Shown here one piece after another: positions 24,746-37,061 of a stretch of 64,000 nucleotides of DNA (positions are counted from its first letter, which is position 1; the number at the start of each line of letters is the position of its first letter). The notes under the pieces were generated by a model that was not told where the DNA came from, did not search any database, and was given only the letters and a program-made list of their open reading frames with translations. The stretch comes from Tetrahymena thermophila SB210 (taxonomy: Eukaryota > Ciliophora > Oligohymenophorea > Hymenostomatida > Tetrahymenidae). The position numbers and the translations under genes were made by a program. The DNA is taken from the NCBI RefSeq assembly GCF_000189635.1, contig NW_002475930.1, positions 1 to 64,000 of the forward strand, read 5' to 3'.

Positions 24746-27603
24746 AATAAATTAAACAAACTAAAAATCAATGAATTAAAATTAAATAAAAAGAAAAAAC
24801 AAAGATTTGCTAAATTTGTTAATAAATGAAAATAACTAAATTTATTAAATAAATAAATATAACTAAATTCCTCCTCTTACAATTAACAAAGAAATGTAAA
24901 CAGATTATAACAAAAAATATTATTAAAAACTATAAATAAAATGTAATAAATCTTAATAAAATTAAAAAAATTTAATATATAAAATGTAAAAAATTTTACT
25001 ATCTACTATTTATTAGTTTATCAAAATTTTATAGGTTTCTTGACTGTAACTAACAATTCTTTCAAATTACCTTCCTACTTAATACTTACATTCATAATTA
25101 GAATAAATTTAATAATTTGTTCATATTTTTAATTATTTATTGCTATTTATTATAATAAATAAGGCTTCACTTCCAACAAAAATTTGCTTTACTTCTTATG
25201 CCTATTTGCTAAATAAATTACTTTTAATAAATACTCCCCAATTCAATCAATCCATCATTCAAACATTTTTTGAGTCATTTGTCTCCGAATTTAAATAACT
25301 CCAGTATTTATAATTTTATGTGTTATCTTTTTAGTTAAGCTTTATCATTTTGAATTGAATAGCTAAAATTCTTATTTTAATTTTTTTATATGTTTAGTAA
25401 TAGTTTTAAAATAAATTTTATAGCTATTAGAACCACTTTATTAAAATCTACCAATTTTAATAATAATAGTTAGTTAATTTTCATTGTTTTTTCAAAATTC
25501 AGTCAAATCATTTAAATAGAAAGACAAACAGAAATGTTTAATACTCATTTAGCTGTAAAGATTATATGTTTCTAAAGATAAAAGTGGTAAATTTTCAAAA
25601 TAGCATGTATTTATATGTAGAAAATAATTATCTATTTATTTGATCATTTTAAATTAGAATCAAAATGCATATAAAAGGATTATAAATATAAATTATAATT
25701 GAAATAAACCATACTTTTGTGATAAAAAATACAAATGAAAACTTATTCATTTTTTTATTAATTCCTAATAATTATAAAACTAGTGGTACTTGATTGATTG
25801 ATTTGCTTTCTTTTGTAATAAAATTAATATTTAACTCAATTTGAATTAATTAAAAATTACAATTTTTTTCAGTATGATTACATTAATTAAAAGAAAGTGT
25901 TAAAGACTTATTCTAGATTTAATAATTTCCCTTTCTTTGATAATGAAATTCTTATCTAAATATTATAAATTAACTGAATTTTGTTAAGTGCTTTAACGCT
26001 TTACCAATTCATATGGAAAAAATTAGTGATTGAATTGTTAGTTTTAATGTTGTTAGTTTCCTATCTTTATTTTATTTTAATTAATATTGACTAAAATTAA
26101 TGTTGTAAATTTGATGTTAATTTTTTATTTCCCAAAAAAATTCATATTAAATTTTCTCTTTTCATAGTTATTTACAGTAAATTAGCTGATTTATTGAATT
26201 TTTATGGTGTAAAAAATACTAATTGACCTTAAAATTCAAGCACATACCTTTCGCTTAGTGATTTATTCCAAAAGAGTATTCAATAGTGGAATTAAAAGAA
26301 TTTGATTTATTTTTCTTTAATTTTATTTCGGCTGGAGACTTTAAGAATAAATTAGAAAGATTTTATTCTAAATCGTTTATTGAGCACGCAATCTTTTTGT
26401 AAAGTATAACCACCTCTTATATTTTTATCGGTAAATCTAAATTAGAAATAAATATCTAATTCAGGATAAAAATTGATCGAAAAAAACACAATTTTTTACA
26501 CCTAAAAATTAAAAATATATTTCTTCTATTTATTTTGAAGCACAAAATAAACACAGCTCTAAGTAATGATATAAGTCTGAAATCAACTAAATTCTATGGT
26601 TAATCATTATCAAATAATTTAGGTGTTAATAGTATTAATGTAATTTTTATTAAGTATTTTAAGAAATAAATAAAAATGTTAATTGTGTGGTTTGTATCTA
26701 AGTCAAATTTATTATAACTAATATATACTATGACGCAATAGTCAATTTGTTTATCAATAAAAACTTTAGGTTTTAAAAGATAATCAAACACAATGTAATT
26801 CAATCTATTTTATATTTTTATACTCATATTGTAACAAAATACTTCATTTTTGACAAGAAAAAAACCCTCCATAACCATTTATTATTTCTTAAATCAAAAA
26901 GCAAAAATTAAGAAAATCTTTGTCAAAAATCAAGTAAATTGTGGTCAAAAAACATTTTTAAATAGTTAATTATGTTTTGCAACACGAACAAAACATGTTC
27001 TTACTCATAAAAAAATACAAAAAAATTTGATTGTCGAAATGATGATTTTTATTTAAAGGGATAAATAAAAATTTATTTATTTGATATACCAAATTACGCA
27101 ATTTTCATTGAAAATTTTTAAATATTGATGAAATTTAAAAACTTAATTTTTTATTTACATTTTTAATCATAATCAAGGATAATTTCTAGACATACATTCT
27201 TTTTTTTGCAAGTATTTATCTCTATCTTTTAACAGACTTTCAAATTTATTGTAAACTCTAAATTAATGAGAGCGGATCATACAAAAGAATAAAAAAAGAA
27301 GCAAATGATATTATATACAGAAATTGATTGTAAATTAATAAATATATATAAACCTTTAATATTTAAGTTTTCAAATACTGAATCTATTATCAAAGATTTA
27401 CCTTACATTTAATTAATACTTTGGAGTTTTTGGATTCACTCAGATTTAAAATCTATAAATTATATTCCATGAACAGTATAAAAAATGTTACTACTTAATT
27501 AGAACATATTACATATTAAAATATTTGTAAATTTTATGAATTAAAATACTAGGAAAATCTTAAAACGTTAAAGCATCAATCAATAAATAAATAAATAAAT
27601 TAA
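24746..27603. other. AT-rich intergenic DNA
   Basis: This region lies between convergent genes. Nothing coding is supported in either strand in the ciliate code. A spaced inverted pair (atttttgacaag near 26848 and ctttgtcaaaaat near 26920) could form a weak stem. No other structure was noticed. Confidence 0.6.
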
Positions 27604-28926
27604 TCATTTATTGTTTTTTGTAATTTCTTAGATTAGTTAATCAAATGTCAGGTTTTATTTTGCTAAAGAAGTTGGAACTATATTACAGCTTAACAAGCTA
27701 GAAACAATAATTTATTGATTTTATTAGGATTTTATTTTATGATAATCTTTAATTAACACATCTAAAATAATTTTCCAAACTTTTGTCTTATCTCTGAGTT
27801 CAATTGCTTCAAAGAAAGCACAAATAAAGTGAATATTTTAATGATTTATTTATGATTAATTCTTCATTATAAAATCTATTGCTTTTATAAAAAACTAAGA
27901 TGAGGCTATAACTTTATCTAAGCTTTACAATATTGTTAACATAAAGAAAGTTAAATTATCAACAGTATCAATTTGTTCTTCTAGATAGACGAAGGCAATC
28001 TTCAGGTTATTTTTGTTCTAAATTTAAATCCACTCCTCTCTGTAAGAAATTAAGTAGCTCATTAGTCTTAAAATTTAGTTTCCATTATAATTTTTAATGT
28101 GTTTTTTAACAATTTAATTGAAAATATCAAAAATAATATCACTCGTTTATTATTCCCAATCCTCTTTAATTAATATCTACTTCTGAGACTCAATTTCTTT
28201 GAATATTTAAGATGATTTTTTTAACTTTTCAGTTATACTATCAAATTAAGGATTAGCAATCACTTATTCTTATTCATCATATTCTTCAACTTCGTTATTT
28301 TAATATTATCCATTTTCTTCTTATAATTTTTTTTCTTAATTATGATCTAAGTCTAAGATCGTATTCTATTAGTTGTTTGAAACTTGTTAGGAGTTTTGTG
28401 CTTCTGATTTGAAATTAATTTAAGTCGACGGATATCTTCTAGCTAAATTGCAAAATAAAATCAAAGCACATTCTCCATTTAAATGTTCAAAATTTCTTAA
28501 TGCATACTATAGAATTGAATCCCAAAATTATTTAATCTCCACTTATTCACTTCTATCAATAGCATCTAAAAACTTTGGTAATGAATCTCTGTCAAAATCT
28601 TCAATTATTTTAAAGCCTCTTAGAGCTAAATTCTTCCAAAGATCTTGGTTTTGAACTTGATTTACAGAAAGAAAATGCGATATCACTGAAAGCTCTTTAT
28701 GCTAGATAGTTTTGACATTGAGATTTCCTGCAAAAGCTTAAGCCAGTTCCTGTTAAATTATTTCTTGAGATTTTAAAGTCATTATTAAAGCAGCTTTATC
28801 TTTATCAGTAAATTATTTTGCATTTTTGTGAAATAATTGCAATCTTTACTTTAAGCTCAACTTCTACAAAGAATAAGCCTAATTATTTATGTAGCTACAA
28901 AAGGCATATAATATTCTTTTATTCAT
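27604..28926 (-). CDS. Helical protein, possibly mitochondrial, 440 aa
   Basis: Single exon from ATG (complement of 28924-28926) to TGA (27604-27606), open throughout with Gln as TAA/TAG. The N-terminus MNKRILYAFCSYINNQAYSL is basic, hydroxylated and free of acids, as in mitochondrial presequences; this is an inference. The body is leucine-rich and helical, with units such as LWKNLALRGFKIIEDFDRDS, FLDAIDRSEQVE and later NLTFFMLTILQSLDKVIAS, resembling the alpha-helical repeats of FASTK/RAP-type or pentatricopeptide-like organellar RNA proteins. Residues about 180-235 form an acidic, Gln-rich linker (EVEEYDEQEQ). No RAP domain or catalytic motif is visible, so the family is not established. 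It sits 486 bp downstream of the PAS gene's stop, on the same strand. Confidence 0.85.
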
Positions 28927-29412
28927 TTATCTGCGATTATCCTTAAAATTATTTTATCTTATAATTATTTGTTTTTAATAAATATTTTATTTATTTTTAA
29001 ATTTAAAGAAATGCTTATATAATCAAATTATTTCTAGAATTTATTAATTTTTGTCTTGAATCAAAAATATCTTTGAGCAAAGAGCTTGGTATTTCCCAAA
29101 AAAACTCAATCAAATCTAAGTAGAAGTAGAAGAATTTTATGTTGAAATTATTAAAAAAAATTAAAATGAAAATACTTTAATAATCTAACTGTTAAAATAT
29201 ACTATTTAATTATATAAAACAAGACAACCTGATTTGCTAAAAGCTGAAATAAATCAATATCTTTTCTAATTAAACTTCATACAAGTATGAATAAATTACT
29301 TAAAGAATAAAAATATATAAATTAAGTAACAAAGTATTTTAATTAACTATTATATGGAAAATTTTTATTAATTAAAATAATAAAATAATTTATTAATTTT
29401 TGAGTAAATTTT
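28927..29412. other. AT-rich intergenic DNA between two minus-strand genes
   Basis: This stretch holds the 3' flank of the PAS gene and the upstream region of the helical-protein gene. It is almost pure A/T, with no recognisable element. Confidence 0.6.
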
Positions 29413-32400
29413 TCAATAATTTGAGACTGAGTGCTCGTTTAAGTATCTTCTAATGAATTTTTGTATTGATTTTGTCTCTTTAATTACTTCTAAAGGTATC
29501 ATTGTTAACATTCCTCTAGTTCTCCATATGCTTCTAGAAAGCTTTGACACAAGTGGTAACCAAAATAAGAAATAAATTACAAACATTAGTACATTGAATA
29601 CTATAAATAAGGCAATCCTACTTGTGTTAGCATCAGTAATGTGCTAATTGAAGTCATTTTAGAACTATTAAAAAAAATAATTAATTTTAAGTTCAATATT
29701 TCCATTTAATTAATCTATTTCTTACATAATCTTCCAGATATCTATATAATAAATAGTTATATATTATCTGCATCTGTCTAAGCTCATCAGCTACTGAGGT
29801 CCTTAAAAGTGATAGAAGCTTTTTAAAATTTAAGTTTGAAAATTTTTAATTAGTTAAATTACTTAATTATAAAAAATTAAGAAAACTAAATTAATTAATT
29901 AAATTGAAAAATTAAAATTTTAATCAATTTCAGTGTTTATCCATTTTAAATATTTTTTTTTATTCTTGTCTTAATATCATTTAACTAAATAGATTGTTTA
30001 AATTGTGAACCTATGGGACCAAAGATTGGCCTAATATATAGATGCGCCTAGTTTTTTGATGAAATTGATAGTGAAATAATTAAATTTAGGATAAACATTT
30101 TTGCCCAATTTTAACAATTGCTTAGTTTATATGGAAGGGAGTTAGTTAGTATGAAAAGTTATACTGGATTTGCTTTAAATTATTGATTTAATTAGTATTG
30201 ATAAAATTTAAACAAGACTTATCTTAATGGTTGTTAAAATATTTATTTTAATTTGATAAAAATTTATATTTTTAATTGAAGTTAGATAAATTACCTAATC
30301 AGTTAAAGGGTCTCCTGTTACTTTTCTCAGAGTGGCATCACTTGGAGCAACATCAGAAAATTTCACAGTTGGTCCTCCATTTGCAGATTTATATAGAATT
30401 TGATAAATGCTGTTAAAATATCTTAGATTTTCGAAGTAGCGAGTTACTGCAACAGCCATACCTTGAGAAACCTAATTTTTAAAAGGTTTTTAAAAATATT
30501 TTTTGATTTTTAAGTTAAATAAATAAATACAGCTTTCTCTGCAAATTATTCACAAACATCTTAATTTTATCCTTGTAAACTAAACACAATAGAGCATGGA
30601 TCAAGCATCATTACATTATCAAATGCATTATTGTATGCACTGTTATGGACATTAATATTTAAGGCATGTTCTTAATGAACTGAACTATCAAGTTAGTACA
30701 ATTAGTTGAGTGTTTAGGTTGTATATGCACTAGGATCTGTTCCGAATATCTTTGTTTTTTAGTCATAAAAAAGCTATCTTTAGCTATTATCAGCAAAAAG
30801 AAAGAAGGCTTCAGAGTATGAAGTTGCATTAAGTTCTTAGACAAGTTAATTATTGGAATTCATCAACTAATAAGTAATGAAATAATTAAAGAAGAAATAC
30901 GCTTCAATGATAATTGCCCCTTATTTTATAAAAAATTAATTTAAAACCTTTTTTAATATTTGAATTGAGCTTACCTGAAAGAAGGCCGAGACATATCTGT
31001 TTGAAATTCATAGAAGAATTCTTGAATTTTCTCTTTCTTTTTTTCAATTTATTTTCAAAAGGATCCTCTTCATTTAACTTATCAATATCATCTAATGAAC
31101 CAATATCTTCCTCCTCACCAATTTAAAGATTATTTATAAAATTTTCACACTTCGAATACAAATTTTTGATTCTTTTTTCTTTTATATCAAGGAAGAGTCC
31201 TAAAACCTCCTCTCTGCTTCTGTTTACAATGATACTTAATGGAATAAAGATCACAAATGATACAAATAGACTTATGCCAGCAATGATCATCCAGATGATA
31301 AAAATAGCTGAGGTTGCCGAAGTTCTGTTGAAGAGTTCGTTGACATACATGTTTGCATTATCTATCATGTACAAATAAAATTGGGAAAACATATTAGTTT
31401 CAAAGTAAACACATTGCTATTTAATAGGTCCTGTTGCTTGAGCAATATTCTAAGCATAAGTGTACATAATTTCGATTGAAGTTAAAAATGGCTTCTAAAT
31501 ATTTTATCCAGCTGATGATATCAAATTAACTTCTTGATTATATCTAATAAATTTATTTACAAAAAATTAGAATTAAATACACTAAAGACTTAACAATTAT
31601 AAAATTATTAATAAAAATATTCAATAGATTTTATGTTCATTTAAAGAAAAAATTACAGTAAGTAAGAATGATCAGAGGTAATACTGAGATCACTAAATGT
31701 AATATTTTGCCTATAATATTGGATATTTACAATTTCTTAATTGATACCAGCTATCCACTATTGGCGAGTTGTAGCCTTATTTAAATTGTTATTATAAATA
31801 TTTTAATAAAAGAATAATGTAATTAATACTTTTGATGGAAGGTCATCATATAAACCCATTTCCATAAATTTAAGATCTCTAACGTAACTAAGAAGACCCT
31901 ACATTTCAGCTAACATTCTGTTAGAGTAAATTATTAAATTAACATTTTTTTTGATATCATCAAATTAGCTATTTGATAGGAAATAATCCAAGAAAGCAAT
32001 CAAAATTAATATCAAAACAAGAACATTTGTAACTCTTTTTAAGTTACTTATGCAAGATGGTTCACTTTCATCGTTTACAACAGCTTTTACAGCCTTTCTG
32101 CTCTTAAAATTTGAATTGAACTCATTAATATTAGCATCCTAAAAATTAATTTATTTAATAGTAAGAAAAAATATAATATTTAATTTATTAAATAAATTAT
32201 AATACATCTCCTTCATCTTCATCATTTTTATTCTAAAATATGCTTTTATTCATTTCATTTTCTTCTTCTTCTTCACTATCAGATTTATCATCTTCTACTT
32301 CTGCTATATGGTCATAGTAGAGCCTCATTCTTTTAATACCAAGTCCATAATTCTTCAAAGATGAATTTTGTTGCTCAGGTTAAACTACTTTTTTAAAAAT

Positions 32401-35400
32401 AAAATTAAATCTAATAAAAGCTATTTTCATTCAACTAATAGCATTTATATATTTATCATTCTATATATTCTATTTTTTTTTATTTATCTAAAATAACTCT
32501 ACAAAATTTTATTTATTTGCTTGTTTATTTGTTTATTTATATATTACCTTTGCTATCTTATGGTAGATCTTACTAAGCGTTTTAAGTGGTTAAATTAATT
32601 TTTTCTACTGTTTAATTTGCATCTTGGCCATTTAGTAAGCTATCATCTACTCTTTAGGAATGAATTTCACTGTTCATTTGATCAACATACTAGCCAACAA
32701 CCGTAGACTATAATAACAATAATTTTAGAATAGAATATTTTTGATTGAAAAATTTTACTTTTGATGGGACAAAGGTAAATTAGAAGCAAGATAAACCTAT
32801 CCTATTTTTTAACTTAGACTATACAGCTAAATTAGAAGTTTGAGGTAATTATTGTTGTTATTGTTAGGTCATTACTTCAAATTTAATGAAATAGCCTGCA
32901 TGAGGCTAGCAGAAAAATTAAATTTCTTAAACTAAAACATTCATTTCAATACCATTTCCAGTTGGATCATCTTCTTTCTTAAGGGGCTTAAATATGTATG
33001 AAGCACCAGATTTCTACATATAAGTTTCCTTATCATCTTATTTAATAACAGCCATACAAAAAAATTAACAAAAAATAAATTAAACTCCTTGAAATTGAAA
33101 TATCAAATTCATTAAATTTTAAAAATTTACCAAATAACTTTGGAGCTATCTCGTCTATATTTGTTTTTTTAGAGGTGATAAATTTATTGTCAATCTTCAA
33201 AAAGCTTATACACTAGCTTGAAATATGCTCAATATTTCCATCTATGTCTGTATAAATATAGCATATCTTACGATGCACCTTTTCGATTCTAAAAGAACCT
33301 AAAAATTAAAATCCTTAAGCTAAAGAGGAGAGAGTTCTAAGAGAAAGAAAGCATGGGAACACATAATTAGACTTACTTTTGCCAATTACATATCTTTCTC
33401 TATTCATAAACTTTACCTTTTTAAGTAAATATTTATGGTAATTAATTTATTAAACAAAAATAAATTTATTTTTACTTCTGTTGAATTTAAGTAATTCTCT
33501 AAGAATTGATCGTGATATTTAGAATGAATATTTGGCATTAATAGATTAATTTTCCTATTAATAACTTCGCTTTTTTGGTAACTGAAGAGGTTAGAAGCAG
33601 CTTGATTCATATTTACTACTTAGCCAAACTTATCTTGCTCTGTTGTTATGATTATTGTTGGATAGGATTCATTTTAAATTTCATCGTTAGAGGTAAAAAC
33701 TTAAACTTTTCTGTTATTAGCATTTGAGTTGTGTATCGCTCTTGCTCTCTCAAGGAGTGCTTCACCATTCTCTTTGTCATTGAGCACCTCCAAATTGTAT
33801 TTTCCAAAAAGTCTCATAGCTTTAGGTATATTATTTGACATCTTTTTCAGCCTATTCCATTACTCTTCAACCTTAATTAATTAATGAATGATATTTATCT
33901 TAATTTTTAATTATTTTATAAATCATTACTTGCTAAATTGCCAAGCTTATCCTAACTCCAATTTCATTCAGCTTACCTAAATCAGGACTGTCTTCTCCAA
34001 GCTGAGACCAGAAATCCATATGTTAAAGAGCACATCTCTCTATATTATTTTGCATTGATCTCAAATTATTTTAGAAGGCCATCTCAGAAACTATATCCAT
34101 GTTGCCATCTTGCTGAGATTCTGCAATTTCATCTTCAATCAGTTTCTTGTATCTTTTTATTGATAAAATATTTCAAAATAAAAATAAAAGACTAAATATT
34201 ATCTTACCTAAAGATTATAAAATCAATGTCAAAAGAAGGATGATTTGTTTCTGCTTAACTTAACTCCTATAATGCTTACTGCTTGTACTTAGAGTTCTCC
34301 ATCAAAAAGAATGCATATGCCAAACGAAGATTAGTATTGTTTGGAAATTTCTTTACACCATAAAAAAACATGTGGTAAATAACTTGATAAAGTATGTTTA
34401 TTTTATCTCTATCTGCTTGATTTTCAATCGATTAACTCACATTAATAAGATTCTTTGCAACTCTTGAATTTACATTCTTTTTTTACTTTGCTGCACAATC
34501 TTCTCTCTAGCAAGTTTGCTTGTGTACTTCTAAGTAACCATCTAACAATATGGATGCCGTCTTAGATGTTTTTGACCATCTTATCAACTAAAGTAAATAT
34601 CTTGCTTAGCTTATTTTTAATTAAAATTTACATTTTTTTAATTGTTAATTTTAAATTTTTAAAAAAAATTAATTTTTACCTTATAAGCTACTCACCTGTT
34701 TCAAATTTATTTACATTAATAAGAAGTAAATCTATTCTTTACTTCCTCTAATTGATAACTATTAAACCTAAAATAGGAATACCTATAATCCAAGCAATAA
34801 TCGTTCCTTCAAAAAGATTGTTCTCAAGAAATTTTGCAAAGCATAGCAATATAGCACTCCATACCTGCAAAGCAGTAATAAAACTCCAAATCTTTTAAAA
34901 TTCTTCATTATAAAAAGGACTTTCATAATGAAATTTGGTAAAGGTAACAAGAGATCCTGCAATTAGCAGTCCTATTAAGACATAATCATTTTGCTAGTTA
35001 TTCATAAAGGTAAAAGCAATAATCAATACAACTTAATATAAAAGAAACACGAAATTCGGACGTGATGTGACTCTGGCTGTAGGGTCATTAGAGTTGTGTA
35101 AGCATTCGAAATAAATTAAAACCACTAAAAAGGTAACTATAATGAAAGCAATACTAATAAAAATAGAGACTACAGCATGTAAAATGTGGACATCTTACCA
35201 GCAGACAACTGAAGAGAAAAACTCATGGACATAAACTGAAGAAGTTATACCTGAGCCCTATGAAAGAGTAGTAGATTAGCAAGAGATAATTGACAAAAAA
35301 AAATCTAACAAAGGCATAAATAGAACAGTAACAATTAGCGAAAGAAGAGTTCTGAGTGAGTAAATTGGCCATGAAAAAGCTTGATTCTTTTTGGTGAAGG

Positions 35401-35782
35401 AATATGAAATGTAGAAGATATCTATTATGATTAATATAACTAAAGCAACGCAAGTATAGAAGACTGTAATATAAGCAGTCCATGACGAATTCTTCAAGTA
35501 AGTGATTAATTAAAAGTAACTTAAAAATTACTCTATTCCATTAGCAATTGAATCATAATACCATGCATGCTTCAGTTCTCTATGGAAAGGAAAGTATAAA
35601 ACTTGCAATAATTAAATAAAGCTTAGCAAACGAGCAATCCAAATAGAAGGTTCGACATCCTTAAGAAGCTAAAATAGAACACCAAACAAAACATTTTTTA
35701 ATTCCTATTCGATTCTTTCAAACAAAGATTTTTCTGAGTCTAAAGAATTCTTATTACCTGAGCTACTGGATTTATAATCCAT
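29413..35782 (-). CDS. TmcB-like multi-pass PAS-domain protein, 1664 aa, 14 exons
   Basis: Exons (minus): 34696-35782, 34208-34604, 33930-34152, 33476-33871, 33377-33416, 33131-33298, 32548-33087, 32206-32387, 31657-32138, 30975-31543, 30531-30919, 30295-30471, 29726-29818 and 29413-29664. All junction phases agree (4995 nt). Residues 1-362 are multi-pass membrane, with ARVTSRPN in a loop. A helical region follows (YLLQLIRWSKTSKTASILLD; NIPKAMRLFGKY). About 620-720 is a PAS fold (SNLFSYQKSEVINRKI, NLLMPNIHSKYHDQFLENYL) ending in ERYVIGK. The C-terminal half has an acidic linker, helices near 1033, 1240-1275 and 1595-1617, and ends with SIWRTRGMLTMIPLEVI, a signature of this ciliate family. 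PAS domains sense ligands, redox or light; the ligand here is unknown. The acceptors for exons 7 and 11 are less certain. A 51-nt intron-like segment lies inside exon 7. Confidence 0.92.
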
Positions 35783-37061
35783 TTTATTTAAATAAGTATT
35801 TTTAACTTTTACAAAATTTCAATTGATAAATCACAAGCTTAATTATTACTTATTATTAAATATAAAAACTATCTTATATGCTAAATGAATACAAATAATT
35901 AATTAATTAATTAATTAACAAATTATTTAATTAGTATTTTTTGTTTGCACTTTGTAATTAATTGACTTTATTTATATCAACCATATCAAATCAATTTCCA
36001 TTTTAATATTTATTTATATTTGAATAATATTTTATAAATTTAAATTCATGCAAAAGTTGTTGTTTGTTTACAATATTAGATCTACTCTTTTATTTTCATC
36101 ATAATAAGGCAATTAGATCTTAGCTTAATTGTTAATTTAAAAATTTGTTCATCTATGTAAAATAATTGATTACATTTTTACATAATATCAAAAAAAAATT
36201 AAAAAGAAGAAATAAAATAAAATGCCAATAATTTTCAACATTTTCTTAGATAAATTAAAATATTACATTTACTTTTATTTAATTTATTTTATAAAGTTTA
36301 AAAAATTATAAATAAATTAATTGTTTTTTTGAGGTTTCTGATATTTTTTTATATCAGTAACTAGCTAGATAGTTCCCTGTTAAGAATTTTGAACAAACTA
36401 TTTAATACCTAGAATAATTTAAAGCAAATGAAAATTGATATTTGTCATTTACTAAAAAAATAATATTTTTATTGATTTTAAATTATCTTGATGTCATTTT
36501 GAAAAAAAATTTAAGTAAAAATATGATAAATTATTCTTAAAATGCATGATGCAAAAATAATGAATGAAGGACTATAAATAAATTTGCTTTTAAAAATTTT
36601 AACACTAGTTTTTTTAAATGAGAGTGAAGATTTTCAAATTATGATTGAAAATTTGCTTGATTTCATTTGAATATAAATAAATAAATATTATCGTTAAAAA
36701 GTCAAATAAGGAGATTTTGTCAATACGATAATAATTATTTGAGAACAATAATAATAAAATTGAATTTGCAAAATCTTTATTTTCATATGAAAAATAGAGA
36801 TTGGCGATTAATTAACTTTTAAATAAAAACAAATTTTATTTATAAAAAATATAAGAAAATTAATTAGCTGTTTCTTTTCCTTATTTGTTTATTTTATGAT
36901 TAAATTTGTTCACAAAACTTTAAATGTTTGCTAACAATCAAATCAGGTTATTAACTATAAACTATTAAATTAATCTTCTAAAAGCAAAAAAAAAAAATTA
37001 TCTCTTTAAAGTTAAGGAATAGCAAATAAACACATCAAAAAAAGGTAAATAAAAAAAGAAA
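35783..37061. promoter_or_regulatory. Divergent intergenic region between the PAS and kinase-like genes
   Basis: This 1.28-kb region holds the upstream sequences of two divergently transcribed genes. It is A/T-rich, with a short TTAA-type repeat (35898-35920). No promoter motif can be named. The sequence before the plus-strand ATG at 37062 is purine-rich (aaaaaaagaaa), usual for ciliate starts. Confidence 0.4.

Noticed and set aside
26600-26803. Minus-strand open frame of 67 codons
   Set aside because: It is hydrophobic and A/T-driven, has no neighbours in frame and no recognisable features. With TAA/TAG as sense codons, chance frames of this size are expected.
31166-31378. Plus-strand open frame in the standard code
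   Set aside because: It is the antisense shadow of exon 10 of the PAS gene, whose minus-strand frame is longer and matches the family.
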